The notes beneath the pieces were generated by a model. It saw nothing but the letters and a program-made list of their open reading frames with translations, was not told where the DNA came from and made no database searches. From the NCBI GenBank assembly GCA_037439685.1, contig JBBIVO010000015.1:1-29659 (forward strand): 29,659 bases of DNA, read 5' to 3'. This DNA comes from JAGTRB01 sp037439685 (GTDB lineage Archaea; Thermoproteota; Bathyarchaeia; TCS64). The translations under genes and the position numbers were made by a program. Below are positions 7,751-15,587 of the stretch, piece after piece. Within the stretch, counting starts at the first letter, position 1. Each line of letters begins with the position of its first letter.

Positions 7751-7782
7751 TTTATATAGATTTCGTTACGAAAGTATATATC
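7751..7782 (+). promoter_or_regulatory. Promoter and candidate operator of the hexulose-phosphate isomerase gene
   Basis: Two TATA-like boxes, TTTATATA (7751-7758) and GTATATATC (7774-7782), flank a perfect dyad TTTCGT-T-ACGAAA at 7761-7773. The second box lies about 25 nt before the TTG start and no ribosome binding site follows, so transcription is probably leaderless from that box. The dyad would then overlap the BRE and upstream edge, a position suited to repression or activation by a dimeric regulator. Confidence 0.5.
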
Positions 7783-7803
7783 ATATTTATCCTGCCTCCC
7801 AGA

Positions 7804-8451
7804 TTGAAGGATCGATTAGAAAGGGAGATAAAGGGACTCATCAAAGGTCTATTGATAGTGTTGAGCTACGTGAAAGAGGTCTCAGGATTAGTCCTATCGA
7901 ACATCAAGGAGATCATCGGCCAGATAGATGAGAGAGAGATCGAGGAGATGGTCCAAACGATCTTGGAGTCCAGGGATAGGAAGATACTCCTCCTAGGCTC
8001 GGGGAGGAGTGGGTTTGTGGGTAAGGCCTTCGCCCTTAGGCTGATGCACCTAGGGTTCAACATATACGTCAGCGGAGAGACCATCACGCCGGCCCTAAGC
8101 CCCGACGACCTCATCATAGCCATCTCAGGTTCCGGGGTCACGAGGACCGTTGTGGCTCAGGCCGAGGTGGCGAAGGAGATAGGGGCGAAGGTTATCGCCA
8201 TAACATCCCATCCCGACTCCCCCCTCGCAAAGTATGCTGATAGGCTCGTCGTGGTGAAGGGGAGGAGCAAGATAGATGTCGAGCCAGACTATGAGAGGAG
8301 GCAGATCATCGGAAGATACGACCCCACCCCCCTGGGGACGATGTTCGAGCTCTCCGCGATGGTCTTCCTAGACTGCGTGGTAGCCGACCTGATAAGGAGG
8401 CTGGGCGTGACCGAGGTAGACCTCAGGAAGAAGCACGCGACGGTGGAGTGA
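7804..8451 (+). CDS. hxlB: 6-phospho-3-hexuloisomerase (SIS domain protein)
   Basis: This SIS-domain protein of 215 residues fits 6-phospho-3-hexuloisomerase, which interconverts 3-hexulose 6-phosphate and fructose 6-phosphate. In archaea without the oxidative pentose phosphate pathway it works with hexulose phosphate synthase to make ribulose 5-phosphate. The SIS core shows LLLGSGRSGFVGKAFALRLMHLG (split here only by reading: LLLGSGRSG then FVGKAF), AISGSG(V)T and AKVIAITSHPDSPLAKYAD. The tail PLGTMFELSAMVFLDCVVADL is typical of PHI. The N-terminal 50 residues form a helical extension. The start is a TTG close behind a promoter. No hexulose phosphate synthase is adjacent, so the partner would be encoded elsewhere. 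Another sugar-phosphate isomerase of the SIS family is a less likely reading. Confidence 0.82.
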   Translation: MKDRLEREIKGLIKGLLIVLSYVKEVSGLVLSNIKEIIGQIDEREIEEMVQTILESRDRKILLLGSGRSGFVGKAFALRLMHLGFNIYVSGETITPALSPDDLIIAISGSGVTRTVVAQAEVAKEIGAKVIAITSHPDSPLAKYADRLVVVKGRSKIDVEPDYERRQIIGRYDPTPLGTMFELSAMVFLDCVVADLIRRLGVTEVDLRKKHATVE

Positions 8452-8457
8452 GCGGAT

Positions 8458-8484
8458 CCCCTTGAGGCCTGGGCCTCTGAGGGG
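8458..8484 (+). terminator. GC-rich hairpin just after the isomerase gene
   Basis: Seven nt after the stop codon, CCCC-TT-GAGGCC-TG-GGCCTC-TGA-GGGG can fold into a stem with a 6-bp core (8464-8469 with 8472-8477) extended by four outer G-C pairs. A U tract does not follow directly, so it may be an RNA-stabilising hairpin rather than a classical terminator. Confidence 0.35.
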
Positions 8485-8687
8485 CCAAGCAGTTTAGGTC
8501 TTAAGAAGGCCGCCGGAAACCTCCCCGGTCCTCAGTGGGAGATGAATCGCGACAGAGCCTAAACACTTCAAATCCCTTTAAGCTTGAAGGCTGTTATTCC
8601 GCCTCACCGATTTGAAATATCAAAAGAGACGACAGATGGGGCTTACAAGCTTGAATAGAGGGATGCAAAGATTTCAAGGAGGTGAAC

Positions 8688-9027
8688 GTGACGTCAAGCT
8701 TAGAGGAAAGAGATGGAAAAATTGAGGGCTTATTGGAGCAGATGGACAGAAGATTAAACCATATTGAAGCTGAAATCTCAAATATTGGACGCGGCATGGA
8801 GAGGGGTTTGAGAGCCTCTTTGAGTGGACCGTTGGGCCGATTTTGGATATGTGAGCCACATTAATAATGAAGCTAATAACCATGTCATTGAAGATCTGGC
8901 CATCATAATGGGCTTGACAGTGCTGAAGGCGGGTGAGGCCGGAGCGCAGCGCCATAAGGGTAGGCTGAACGCCAGAGCATCGCGCTCGAAGGATGCTTCC
9001 GGCGAAAAGGGGCGGAGGGGCGTATGA
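8688..9027 (+). pseudogene. Broken small coiled-coil ORF
   Basis: Within the gene-poor stretch 8452-9141, a GTG at 8688 with AAGGAGGTGA upstream opens a frame reading LEERDGKIEGLLEQMDRR then LNHIEAEISNIGRGMERG, a charged heptad coiled coil. It stops at 8864. Another frame (8824-9027) continues with a soluble-looking helical segment, SHINNEANNHVIEDLAIIMG. The two together look like one short coiled-coil protein broken by a frameshift near 8825-8850, but I cannot name the family, and the second part becomes low-complexity (AGAQRHKG onward). DNA here is clearly more AT-rich than the flanking genes, consistent with an imported or unselected region. The remaining parts of 8452-9141 show no gene. 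Confidence 0.4.
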
Positions 9028-9103
9028 AGCCTAAAACGAAGGGAAAGCTTGAAACCCACGATTTAATCCGTGGAAGGACTTCACATCCCTATTAAAACTG
9101 CAA

Positions 9104-9113
9104 GATTTAAAAG
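9104..9113 (+). promoter_or_regulatory. TATA element of purE
   Basis: GATTTAAAAG (TATA core 9106-9112) lies 30 nt before the ATG at 9142, the expected distance for a leaderless or very short-leader archaeal transcript. This supports the ATG at 9142 over the upstream GTG/ATG-type starts at 9070. Confidence 0.5.
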
Positions 9114-9141
9114 GGGTGCATCTTCTTTTGGGTTGGTTCGG

Positions 9142-9600
9142 ATGGTTCTAGTCTCCATCATTATGGGAAGCGAGTCCGACAGGGTTCTGGGCGAGCAGGC
9201 TCTGGAGGTTCTAAGGGGGTTCGGGGTGGAGTGCGAGCTTAGGGTCCTCTCGGCCCATAGGGATCCGAGGGCCCTGGAGGAGTATATTGAGAGTTGTGAT
9301 TGCGAGGTATATATAGCCATCGCGGGCCTCTCCGCAGCCCTTCCGGGATTCATAGCATCTAGGACGGTTAAGCCTGTCATCGGGGTTCCTAGGGAGGTTA
9401 AGCTTGGAGGCCTAGACTCCCTCCTGTCGATGGTGCAGATGCCCACAGGGGTTCCGGTGGCGTGTGTGGGGATAGACTCGGCGAGGAATGCCGCCATCCT
9501 GGCGGTGGAGATCCTAGCCCTGAAGTATGGAGAGCTCAGGTCGAGGCTTGAGGATCGCAGGCTCGCCCGCGGTTCTAGAGCCTCCTCTCCACATACCTGA
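9142..9600 (+). CDS. purE: AIR carboxylase / N5-CAIR mutase PurE
   Basis: PurE converts aminoimidazole ribonucleotide (or N5-CAIR) to CAIR in de novo purine synthesis. The 152-residue product has the hallmark GSESDR (9-14), SAHRDP (37-42, with the catalytic His region), IAIAGLSAALPGFIA, the PVIGVP strand and LDSLLSMVQMPTGVPVA. The frame is open back to 9070, but the extra residues are not PurE-like, and the ATG at 9142 begins MVLVSIIMGS, the normal first strand, with a TATA box 30 nt upstream. The usual AGGAAHL-type loop reads AGLSAAL, a divergent version. No PurK is adjacent. The 3' end overlaps the convergent purQ by 26 bp. It lies next to the purSLQ operon, confirming pathway context. Confidence 0.92.
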   Translation: MVLVSIIMGSESDRVLGEQALEVLRGFGVECELRVLSAHRDPRALEEYIESCDCEVYIAIAGLSAALPGFIASRTVKPVIGVPREVKLGGLDSLLSMVQMPTGVPVACVGIDSARNAAILAVEILALKYGELRSRLEDRRLARGSRASSPHT

Positions 9601-10390
9601 CGATAGACTCTAGGAGGAGTCTGCCGCCTCCATACTCTGGTGGTGCTCCCCTCCTGGTCCATTCCGGGGTGAGCCAGCCCCAGTATGCCCTCTCAGGGTG
9701 GGGCATCAGCCCCAGAACATTGCCGTCGGGGTTGCATATCCCCGCGATGTCGTGGAGGGCTCCGTCGGGGTTGTGGTAGGCCTCCCCCTCAGCGAAAGAC
9801 CCATCCGGCTTGGCGTATCTGAAGACGAGCTGGTCCTGTTCGTATAGCCTTCTGAGGTATTCGTCCTCCCTATCTCTGGGGAGTAGGAAACGCCCTTCTC
9901 CGTGGGCGACGGGCATCTCTAGGACCGCGCCTCCTGGGATCTCCCTCGTCAGGAGGCAGTTACCCATGTTCACGTGCCTAACCCTTATCCACCTGCACTG
10001 GAAGCCGTCTGGGTTGTTGGCCAGAGCCGCCTGGGGTTGAGCCGACCTGCCATCGAATCCGGGTAGGAATCCCGCCTCCACGAGAAGCTGGAATCCGTTG
10101 CAGATCCCTAGGACGGGGCGCCCCTCGAGGATGAACTCCTCCATCTCTCGGCCCAATCTATACTCGAACTCCTTTGCCCAGATGGCCCCGCTCCTCACAT
10201 AGTCGCCGTAGCTGAAGCCGCCTGGGAAGACTATGATGTCGAAATCCATGAGGTTCCTCTCCCTGAAGAGCCTCTGGGTGTGGACCACTCGGACCCTAAC
10301 CCCGAGGTCGATGAAGGCCCTCGCGGTCTCGGCGTCGCAGTTCGTCCCAGGAGCCCTTGGAATCAGGACCCTGACATCAGACCTCTTCAA
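9575..10390 (-). CDS. purQ: Phosphoribosylformylglycinamidine synthase subunit PurQ (glutaminase)
   Basis: PurQ is the class I glutamine amidotransferase subunit that feeds ammonia to PurL in step 4 of purine synthesis. The 271-residue protein has GTNCDAE near the N-terminus, FPGGFSYGDYVRSGA, the nucleophile GICNGFQ (Cys97) and the His-Glu pair in LMPHPERA. It starts at TTG, with the TTG overlapping the TGA stop of purL (TTGA, 4 nt), so it is translationally coupled to purL. It is the third gene of the minus-strand purS-purL-purQ operon, and its 3' end overlaps purE tail-to-tail by 26 bp. At 271 residues it is longer than the ~225 residues common for PurQ, because of internal insertions rather than extra domains. 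Confidence 0.94.
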   Translation of the reverse strand: MKRSDVRVLIPRAPGTNCDAETARAFIDLGVRVRVVHTQRLFRERNLMDFDIIVFPGGFSYGDYVRSGAIWAKEFEYRLGREMEEFILEGRPVLGICNGFQLLVEAGFLPGFDGRSAQPQAALANNPDGFQCRWIRVRHVNMGNCLLTREIPGGAVLEMPVAHGEGRFLLPRDREDEYLRRLYEQDQLVFRYAKPDGSFAEGEAYHNPDGALHDIAGICNPDGNVLGLMPHPERAYWGWLTPEWTRRGAPPEYGGGRLLLESIVRYVERRL

Positions 10391-12759
10391 GTTGACCCTC
10401 CCAAAGGCGTCTTCCAGGCATCCATCAGCTCCCCAAGCGGGAGGTCGATGAGGGTCCTCCCTCCCCTGACGACCCTGAACCTCTCCTTGGCCGTTACCAC
10501 CCCCACCTGGGAGAAGTCAAACCCCTCCATCAGATTCTCGAAGGGTGGCCCCTCTTCGTGTTTAACCTCGACGAGGAGGCGGCCATTAGACTCGGAGAAG
10601 AGCTTGAAGTCGTCGCGCATCTTCCCCTCCGCGGGCACCCTCTCCAGGTGGAGGGTTAGGCCTAGGCCGCCCGTGAAGGCCATCTCCGCCGCGGCTACGC
10701 CCAGACCCCCCTCTGAGAGGTCGTGGCATGACCTGATGAGGCCGAGGTCCATGGCTTGGGTGACCTGCCTGTAGAGCTCAGCCGTCCTCTCCGCCCTCAG
10801 CCTCGGGACGGAGCCTCCCAGGTGGCCCATGAGCCTGAGGTACTCCGATCCTCCCAGCTCTTTTCGGGTGATCCCTAGGAGGTAGATGAGGTTGCCCTCC
10901 TCCTTCAGGTCCAATGTCACAGCCCTCCTTATGTCTGGAACTATCCCGATGGCGGTGACCAGCAGCGTAGGGGTGACTGGGCCCAGGGGAGACTCATTGT
11001 ATAGGCTGTCCTTGCCTGAGATGAAGGGGGTCCCGTAGGCCCTTGCGACGTCGTAGCAGGCCCTGCAGGCTTGGACTAGGGAGCCAAGGCGGTCCTCCCT
11101 CTCCGGATTTCCCCACGTGAAGTTGTCCAGTAGGGCTATCCTCCTTCCTCCAACGCTTATGTTGTTTCTGACGGCCTCGTCTATGGCGGATGCCGCCATC
11201 CAGTAGGGGTCTATCCTCCCATATCTCGGGTTCATCCCAGAGGAGATGGATATCCCCCTCCAGGATGCCTCTAGGGGCTTTAGGACGGCGGCGTCGCTTG
11301 GGCCCGCCCTCCACCCGTGGAGGGGCTTGACGACGGTGAACCCCTTCACCTCATGGTCATAGCCCCTTATCACCTCCTCCTTACTGGCTATGTTTGGGGA
11401 TGCGAGGAGCCTCTTCAGGATGGTCCCGAGGTCTTGGGGCTCGGGGAAGGTGGGGTCCTCAAGGCTTGGGGGCCTCCAAGAGGTTGAGCGCCTAACCCTT
11501 GGGGGGGTGAAGAGGTGGCTTAGGTCGAGCTCGGCGACTTGGAAGCCCTCGTAATAGACCTTAACTGCGCCTCCCTCCGTGTATCTGCCCACTGGGGTGG
11601 CCTCAACCTGCTCCTCCTCAAAGATCGTCAGGGCCCCCTCGAGGCTCTGGGGTGGGATGGCTAGGCACATCCTCTCCTGAGACTCGGATATCCAGATCTC
11701 CCATGGCGCCATTCCGGGATACTTCAGGGGGACCCTCTCCAGCCATACCTCGGCCCCTAGGCCGTACCTGTGGGCGGTCTCGCAGACCGCGCAGCTGAGG
11801 CCCCCTCCCCCGAGGTCGGTTATCCCGGATCCCAGCCCCTCCTCTCCTATGAGCTTTACAGCCCTCTTGAGCTTCTCCTCCTCTATCGGGTTTGCTATCT
11901 GAACCGCCGGCCTCGAGACCGTCTCGGAGTCTTGGGTAAGCTCGGCGGATGCGAAGGTGACCCCGTGTATCCCGTCTAGGCCTGTTCTACCCCCTGCGAG
12001 GACGATCCAGTCTCCGGCCCTCACCCTCCTGGCGTAGCAGTCCCTCCTCAGCAAGCCTATGCAGCCCGCATATACGACGACGTTTCCGAGATATCCCTCG
12101 TCGAAGTAGACCGCGCCATTGACGGTTGGGATGCCGACGCTGTTCCCGTAGGATCCGATACCGGCGACGACTCCCCTGAAGAGGTATGATGGATGCTTTA
12201 TCCCCCTTGGGAGGAGGTCATATCTGTAGTTGAGGGGGCCGAAGCATAGGACGTCGGTGCAGGCTATGGGGTCGGCCCAGACCCCTAGGACGTCCCTTAT
12301 TACCCCGCCAATCCCCGTGGCGGCCCCTCCGAAGGGCTCTATCGCGGATGGGTGGTTGTGGGTCTCGACCTTCACGGCTATGGCGTAGCCCTCCCCGAAG
12401 TCGATGATCCCGGCGTTGTCCTCGAAGACGCTTATGCACCACTCCGGCCTAAGCTCCTCCACGACCCTCCTGATGTAGCTGTTGAAGAGGCCGTCTACCG
12501 CCCCTTCAGGGGTCTCTATCAGCCCCTTGAAGGTCTTGTGGAAGCAGTGCTCGCTCCACGTCTGGTCGTAGGTCTGGAGCTCCGTATCGGAGGCCTCCCT
12601 CCCAACTCTGGTGTAGTGGTCCCTTATCGACCTAAGCTCCTCGAGGATCAGCCCAAGGCCGAGGGCCCCTCCTATCTCCGTCAGCTCCCAGTCCTCGGCG
12701 CCCCTAAGCTCTATGATGTGGTGTGGGAAGGGGTAGGGAGCCCTCCTCACCCTCCTCAA
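10387..12759 (-). CDS. purL: Phosphoribosylformylglycinamidine synthase subunit PurL
   Basis: PurL is the ATP-dependent synthetase subunit of FGAM synthase. The roughly 790-residue protein is of the small PurL type that works with separate PurS and PurQ. It shows TYDQTWSEHCFHKTF near the N-terminus, VKVETHNHPSAIEPFGGAATG (AIRS-domain ATP site, read in two parts), GGGGLSCA-type glycine-rich motif, DNFTWGNPE and SGKDSLYNE in the second half, and CHDLSEGGLGVA near the C-terminus. The frame is open back to 12822, but a TTG at 12759 overlaps the purS stop (TTGA), the same junction as purL-purQ, so it is chosen as start. A GTG at 12750 is a further possibility. Glutaminase activity comes from PurQ encoded downstream. 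Confidence 0.94.
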   Translation of the reverse strand: MRRVRRAPYPFPHHIIELRGAEDWELTEIGGALGLGLILEELRSIRDHYTRVGREASDTELQTYDQTWSEHCFHKTFKGLIETPEGAVDGLFNSYIRRVVEELRPEWCISVFEDNAGIIDFGEGYAIAVKVETHNHPSAIEPFGGAATGIGGVIRDVLGVWADPIACTDVLCFGPLNYRYDLLPRGIKHPSYLFRGVVAGIGSYGNSVGIPTVNGAVYFDEGYLGNVVVYAGCIGLLRRDCYARRVRAGDWIVLAGGRTGLDGIHGVTFASAELTQDSETVSRPAVQIANPIEEEKLKRAVKLIGEEGLGSGITDLGGGGLSCAVCETAHRYGLGAEVWLERVPLKYPGMAPWEIWISESQERMCLAIPPQSLEGALTIFEEEQVEATPVGRYTEGGAVKVYYEGFQVAELDLSHLFTPPRVRRSTSWRPPSLEDPTFPEPQDLGTILKRLLASPNIASKEEVIRGYDHEVKGFTVVKPLHGWRAGPSDAAVLKPLEASWRGISISSGMNPRYGRIDPYWMAASAIDEAVRNNISVGGRRIALLDNFTWGNPEREDRLGSLVQACRACYDVARAYGTPFISGKDSLYNESPLGPVTPTLLVTAIGIVPDIRRAVTLDLKEEGNLIYLLGITRKELGGSEYLRLMGHLGGSVPRLRAERTAELYRQVTQAMDLGLIRSCHDLSEGGLGVAAAEMAFTGGLGLTLHLERVPAEGKMRDDFKLFSESNGRLLVEVKHEEGPPFENLMEGFDFSQVGVVTAKERFRVVRGGRTLIDLPLGELMDAWKTPLGGST

Positions 12760-13007
12760 GTCGTCCCCCTCAGCTCGAAGATGTAGTCGTCCTTCGTCGG
12801 GTTGGCGAGGAGCCTCAAGCACATCTCCTCCACCAGCCTCCTTGCCTCCCCCTCATCCCCCGCCTCTAGGGTGAGGTCGTATACCTTCCCAACCCTCACG
12901 TCTAGGACCCTGTACCCCAGCCCCCTGAGGGCCCTTGTGGCGGTCTCCCCCTCGGGATCTGAGTATCCCCTCTTTAGGGTGATGTGAACCCTGGCGGCGA
13001 AGATCAT
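12756..13007 (-). CDS. purS: Phosphoribosylformylglycinamidine synthase subunit PurS
   Basis: PurS is the small bridging subunit that joins PurL and PurQ in the FGAM synthase complex. The 83-residue product shows the family pattern: N-terminal strand ARVHITLKRGYSDPEGET, helix ATRALRGLGY, strand VLDVRVGKVYDLTL and a C-terminal helix ending LANPTKDDYIFEL (the LANP motif is typical). It is first in the purSLQ operon. On the minus strand, GCTTAAACC lies about 25 nt upstream of the ATG and GTTTATAG about 45 nt upstream. Either could be the TATA box. The stop overlaps the proposed TTG start of purL. Confidence 0.92.
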   Translation of the reverse strand: MIFAARVHITLKRGYSDPEGETATRALRGLGYRVLDVRVGKVYDLTLEAGDEGEARRLVEEMCLRLLANPTKDDYIFELRGTT

Positions 13008-13101
13008 CTGGATATCAACCTTAGAGGTTTAAGCCCCAGGCTATAAACGATGCGACCCTTATAAGATCGCTGGATGAATGATGGTTCAAGGTGTTCAGAG
13101 C

Positions 13102-13332
13102 TCAGCTCCTATACCTACTCAATAAGTATATGATGAAAGATCCTAAGGAGATGATGATGAGCAGCGGAGATGTGGCAAAATATAGGCCGTCTCTCCTATA
13201 GATGTATACAACTATCCATGGCAGCCTCTCGATGCTTGGCAGGTGCCTGAGGATGAAGGGGAGGGCCACTAGGATTATCCCGCATATGATGAGGATGAGG
13301 CCCAGATGGGCGAGGGGCCTATAGGCCTCCAT
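13102..13332 (-). CDS. DUF2905-like small membrane protein
   Basis: This 76-residue protein has two transmembrane segments (about 9-28 and 53-71) with a short loop containing SIERLPWIVVYIYRRDGLYF. The layout, GLILIICGIILVALPFIL followed by a basic loop and a second helix starting SPLLIIISLGS, matches the DUF2905 family of small membrane proteins, whose function is unknown. It has its own promoter: on the minus strand GATTTTTATGG lies about 30 nt before the ATG, in the short region shared with the divergent AOR gene. There is no functional link to its neighbours that I can see. Confidence 0.75.
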   Translation of the reverse strand: MEAYRPLAHLGLILIICGIILVALPFILRHLPSIERLPWIVVYIYRRDGLYFATSPLLIIISLGSFIIYLLSRYRS

Positions 13333-13368
13333 GGCAGTAGGAATAGGCCTAAGGGGACCATAAAAATC

Positions 13369-13378
13369 TATTTTAAAT
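13369..13378 (+). promoter_or_regulatory. TATA element of the AOR gene
   Basis: TATTTTAAAT lies about 25 nt before the GTG at 13401, as expected for a leaderless archaeal promoter. The same 68-bp region serves the divergent DUF2905 gene. Confidence 0.5.
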
Positions 13379-13400
13379 CGATGAGGCTAGGTGGATTCGG

Positions 13401-15293
13401 GTGTCCGGGATAAGCTTTGGGAGGCTTCTAAGGGTTAACCTCTCCTCTGGAGAGGTGGGGACGGAGGAGCTTGGCGAGGGAGAGAGGAGGGCCTATCTCG
13501 GTGGGAGGGGCTACGGCATCCTACTCCTCTATAGGGAGAACCCGGCGGGCGTCGAACCCCTCTCTCCAGATAATAGGCTGGTCTTCGCCTCCAGCGTGGT
13601 AGGCGGGGCCCCTCTTCCAGGGATAAACAGGGTGACCATAGCCTCAAAGTCCCCCTTGACCCATGGGTTTGGGGAGGCGGAGGCCGGGGGCTTCTTCGGC
13701 CCAGAGCTGAGGAGGGCCGGCTTCGAGGTCTTAATCATAAAGGGGAGGGCTGAGAGGCCCGTCTACCTCCACGTCGAGGATGGGAGGGCCGAGCTCCTCG
13801 ATGCCGAGAGGCTCTGGGGATTGCAGACCAAGGAGGCGGTGGAGGAGATCAGAAGCGAGCTAGGAGACCCCCTAGTAAGGGTTGCATCCATAGGCCCTGG
13901 GGGGGAGAGGCTTGTGAGGTTCGCCAACGTAATGATAGACCAGAGGTATGCGGCTGGGAGGTGTGGCCTCGGGGCTGTGATGGGCTATAAGAGGCTCAAG
14001 GCGGTGGCTGTCAGGGGGCATAGGGCCGTGGAGCTTCACGACCCCGAGAGGGTGGGCCAGCTGGCGAGGTGGTTCGCGGAGGGCTGGAGGAGGTATCCAG
14101 GGGCGAACGCCAGGCACATCTACGGTACCCTCGACGGGATAAGGAGCCTGAACATGGATGGGGTCCTTCCAACCCTCAACTTCAGGGGAGGCTCCTTCGA
14201 GGGGATAGAGGAGATAAGCGGGGAGGCGATGAACGAGACGGTCTTGGTCGGGAGGGAGGGGTGCTACGCCTGCCCGATAAACTGCAAGAGGGTGGTGAGG
14301 GGGAGGCCCCCCTACGAGTCCGACCCATCCTACGGCGGGCCGGAGTATGAGACCGTCGCCGCCTTCGGCTCCCTATGCGGAATCAGCGAGCTGAACGCCA
14401 TCTCATATGCAAACCAGATATGCAACGCATATGGGGTTGACACCATAAGCGCTGGAAACGTCATATCCTTTGCGATGGAATGCTTCGAAAATAAATTGAT
14501 AGGGGAAAAAGAGCTTGGAGATATGAAACTAAACTTTGGTGATGCTTCATCCATGTTAAAAATTTTGGAAATGATAGTTAAAAGGGAGGGTTTTGGAGAT
14601 ATACTTGCTGAAGGTGTTAAAATCTCATCTGAGAAGATAGGTGAGAGGTCGATGGAGTATGCCATGCACGTGAAGGGGAAGGAGATACCCATGCATGAGC
14701 CCCGTGGGAAGGTTGGGGTCGGCCTCCAATACGCCCTATCCCCCTCCGGCGCGGACCACATGCAGTGCGCCCACGACCCGGTGTACGAGCGGGAGGCCGA
14801 GCACCTGAGGGCCCTCGGGATCAACAGGGCGATAGGGAGGCTGGAGCTTGGAGCCGAGAAGGTCAGGATCCTCTACTATTCAAGCCTCTGGTGGGGCCTC
14901 CTCGACTCGCTCTGCGCCTGTAAGTTCACCTTCACCCCCCACCCGGCGGGGGTTTACACGCCGAACCACCTGGTCGAGATGGTGAACGCGGTGACCGGAT
15001 GGGATACGAGCCTCTGGGAGCTGATGAAGTCGAGTGAGAGGGCGCTCAACCTCGCGAGGCTTTACAACATCAGGGAGGGGCATAGGGCCGAGGATGACAC
15101 CCTCCCCGAGAGATTCTTCGAGAAGCTGGAGTTCGGAAGTAGGGAGGGCCAGAGGATCGACAGGGAGGCCTTCCTCAGGGCTAGGGCCATCTACTACAGG
15201 ATGGCGGGATGGGATGAGGGGGGGAGCCCAACCGAGGAGAAGCTCCAAGAGCTAGACCTGGGATGGACGATAAAAGATGCGGGTCGAGGTTAA
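13401..15293 (+). CDS. aor: Aldehyde:ferredoxin oxidoreductase family protein
   Basis: AOR-family enzymes are tungsten- or molybdenum-bispyranopterin enzymes with one [4Fe-4S] cluster that oxidise aldehydes to acids with ferredoxin as electron acceptor. The 630-residue length is typical. The N-terminal domain has LRVNLSSGEV and AYLGGRGYG, and ASKSPLTHGFGEAEAGGFFGPELRRAGF, the pterin-binding part, is read in segments. The cluster ligands are Cys288, Cys291 and Cys295 (CYACPINC), with the fourth in LCACKFTF (Cys505 or Cys507). The start is GTG at 13401, behind a TATA box. Its last 17 bp overlap a MoaD-like gene, a common AOR neighbour involved in cofactor sulfur transfer. A segment at about 14470-14640 is strongly AT-rich but keeps frame and family sequence. 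The aldehyde used cannot be inferred. Confidence 0.92.
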   Translation: MSGISFGRLLRVNLSSGEVGTEELGEGERRAYLGGRGYGILLLYRENPAGVEPLSPDNRLVFASSVVGGAPLPGINRVTIASKSPLTHGFGEAEAGGFFGPELRRAGFEVLIIKGRAERPVYLHVEDGRAELLDAERLWGLQTKEAVEEIRSELGDPLVRVASIGPGGERLVRFANVMIDQRYAAGRCGLGAVMGYKRLKAVAVRGHRAVELHDPERVGQLARWFAEGWRRYPGANARHIYGTLDGIRSLNMDGVLPTLNFRGGSFEGIEEISGEAMNETVLVGREGCYACPINCKRVVRGRPPYESDPSYGGPEYETVAAFGSLCGISELNAISYANQICNAYGVDTISAGNVISFAMECFENKLIGEKELGDMKLNFGDASSMLKILEMIVKREGFGDILAEGVKISSEKIGERSMEYAMHVKGKEIPMHEPRGKVGVGLQYALSPSGADHMQCAHDPVYEREAEHLRALGINRAIGRLELGAEKVRILYYSSLWWGLLDSLCACKFTFTPHPAGVYTPNHLVEMVNAVTGWDTSLWELMKSSERALNLARLYNIREGHRAEDDTLPERFFEKLEFGSREGQRIDREAFLRARAIYYRMAGWDEGGSPTEEKLQELDLGWTIKDAGRG

Positions 15294-15555
15294 ATATCTA
15301 ACATATATTAAGGACCTGGCGGGAACAAATAGTGAGATAATTGAAATCGAAGGAGAAACAGTTCTTCTTGATTTCATCAGAATCCTTGGGAAAAGGCATG
15401 GTGAAAATTTCTATGAAATTATATTAGATAAAGAAAAATTGGATCTTAAAAATGGTGTGATTATTGGGATAAATGGAAAGGTTGCACAAAAATTAAATGA
15501 AAGGGTGAGAGACGGCGATACCATAGTCCTCTCAATAGCCGTGAGCGGAGGATGA
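15277..15555 (+). CDS. MoaD/ThiS-family sulfur carrier (ubiquitin-like)
   Basis: This 92-residue beta-grasp protein ends in SGG, the C-terminal Gly-Gly that is adenylated and thiocarboxylated in MoaD, ThiS and archaeal SAMP proteins. The body shows the MoaD pattern VEVKYLTYIKDLAG near the start and GIINGKV-like strand (GVIIGINGKVAQKL) then DGDTIVLSIAVSGG. It overlaps the AOR gene by 17 bp, so it probably supplies sulfur for the tungstopterin of that enzyme, although a protein-modifying role cannot be excluded. Nearly the whole gene is AT-rich (15 of 60 bases G+C at 15421-15480), unlike the flanks, with AAA and AAT codons replacing the usual AAG and AAC. Confidence 0.85.
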   Translation: MRVEVKYLTYIKDLAGTNSEIIEIEGETVLLDFIRILGKRHGENFYEIILDKEKLDLKNGVIIGINGKVAQKLNERVRDGDTIVLSIAVSGG

Positions 15556-15587
15556 AGCAACCACGGAGGCTCTCGGTTTCTATGAGT

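Noticed and set aside
9070..9141. A longer PurE starting at 9070
   Set aside because: The extra 24 residues are not PurE-like, the normal first strand begins at the ATG at 9142, and a TATA box lies 30 nt before that ATG.
12760..12822. A longer PurL starting at 12822
   Set aside because: It would overlap purS by 67 bp, and its first 21 residues are not PurL-like. The TTG at 12759 forms the same TTGA junction as purL-purQ.
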